33,618 nucleotides of DNA. Source: DSSM01 sp964484125. GTDB taxonomy: Bacteria; Bacteroidota; Ignavibacteria; Tepidaquicellales; Tepidaquicellaceae. The notes below the pieces were generated by a model. It saw only the letters and a program-made list of their open reading frames with translations, ran no database searches and was not told where the DNA came from. Of the stretch, positions 33,503-33,618 are shown in pieces. Location of the stretch: positions 1-33,618 of the forward strand of contig CAZAEK010000020.1 in assembly GCA_964484125.1 (NCBI GenBank). The letters run 5' to 3'. Positions within the stretch are counted from its first letter, which is position 1. Each line of letters opens with the position of its first letter. The translations under genes were made by a program, and so were the position numbers.

Positions 33503-33618
33503 ACAAACTTTATAAACTTTACAAACTTTACAAACTTTATAAACTTTACAAACTTGATAAACTTTACAAACTTTATAAACTTGCCAAACTTGATAAACTT
33601 GACAAACTTGACAAACTT
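33503..33618. repeat. 9-bp tandem array running off the window
   Basis: Twelve full copies and one 8-base copy of the 9-mer (A/C)(C/T)AAACTT(T/G) fill 33503 to the last base, so the true length is unknown. The first five copies end in T, the copies near the right edge mostly in G, so the array is diverging along its length. Because the unit is a multiple of three, some frames stay open (KLY/KLD on plus, KFV/KFI on minus). No start or flanking gene supports coding. Confidence 0.9.

Noticed and set aside
32475..33618. Possible CRISPR array around purN
   Set aside because: The 101-bp units are adjacent with no spacers, the 9-bp units are contiguous, and no cas gene is nearby.

Overview
The window is a stretch of low-GC bacterial chromosome made of conserved housekeeping genes and a few lineage-specific envelope proteins. 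Gene content and signals suggest the Bacteroidota/Chlorobi/Ignavibacteria (FCB) side of the tree. Most genes lack a Shine-Dalgarno sequence, a DUF3109 cysteine-cluster protein is present, the groES promoter resembles the FCB -33/-7 type, and HslUV, sigma-54 and a rod-shape (mre/mrd) cluster occur together. This placement is inferred from features, not from a database search.

Layout. Positions 1-370 (minus) hold tRNA-Gly(GCC) and tRNA-Cys(GCA). The tRNA-Cys is flanked on both sides by broken tRNA-Cys copies whose anticodon arm is replaced by an 18-bp palindrome. At 429-4801 lie a YdfG-like dehydrogenase (minus), pyruvate kinase (plus) and a CIRCE-controlled groES-groEL pair (plus). miaA follows on the minus strand (5142-6080). 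The plus strand then carries an LppM-like lipoprotein, a beta-lactamase-fold hydrolase, P5C dehydrogenase, a tiny coiled-coil lipoprotein and sucC. After a terminator comes an IMPDH/GMP-reductase family enzyme overlapping a photolyase, then tpiA and a thiolase/3-hydroxyacyl-CoA dehydrogenase/acyl-CoA dehydrogenase trio, ending at a hairpin near 17913-17946.

From 17955 to 33265 every gene is on the minus strand. In transcription order these are purN, purH, mreB, mreC, mreD, mrdA, rodA and pyrF. A self-contained NlpC/P60 lipoprotein unit follows, then dprA, a DUF3109 gene, rpoN, hslV, hslU and an outer-membrane barrel protein. Close spacing and 4-nt overlaps point to two operons, one for purine synthesis/rod shape/pyrF and one for dprA-rpoN-hslVU.

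Functionally the window combines central carbon metabolism (Pyk, TpiA, SucC), proline/glutamate and acyl-CoA oxidation, purine and pyrimidine synthesis, protein quality control (GroESL, HslUV), the elongasome (MreBCD-PBP2-RodA), and DNA repair or uptake (photolyase, DprA). I see no phage, insertion sequence, CRISPR array or defence system.

The unusual material is in the non-coding DNA. A hairpin family with compensatory base changes occurs in the tRNA cluster and around purN, a 101-bp tandem duplication lies next to purN, and a 9-bp tandem array runs off the right end. There is also a window-wide strand asymmetry: the plus strand is pyrimidine-rich at third codon positions whichever strand a gene uses. 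Six genes appear to start with TTG.
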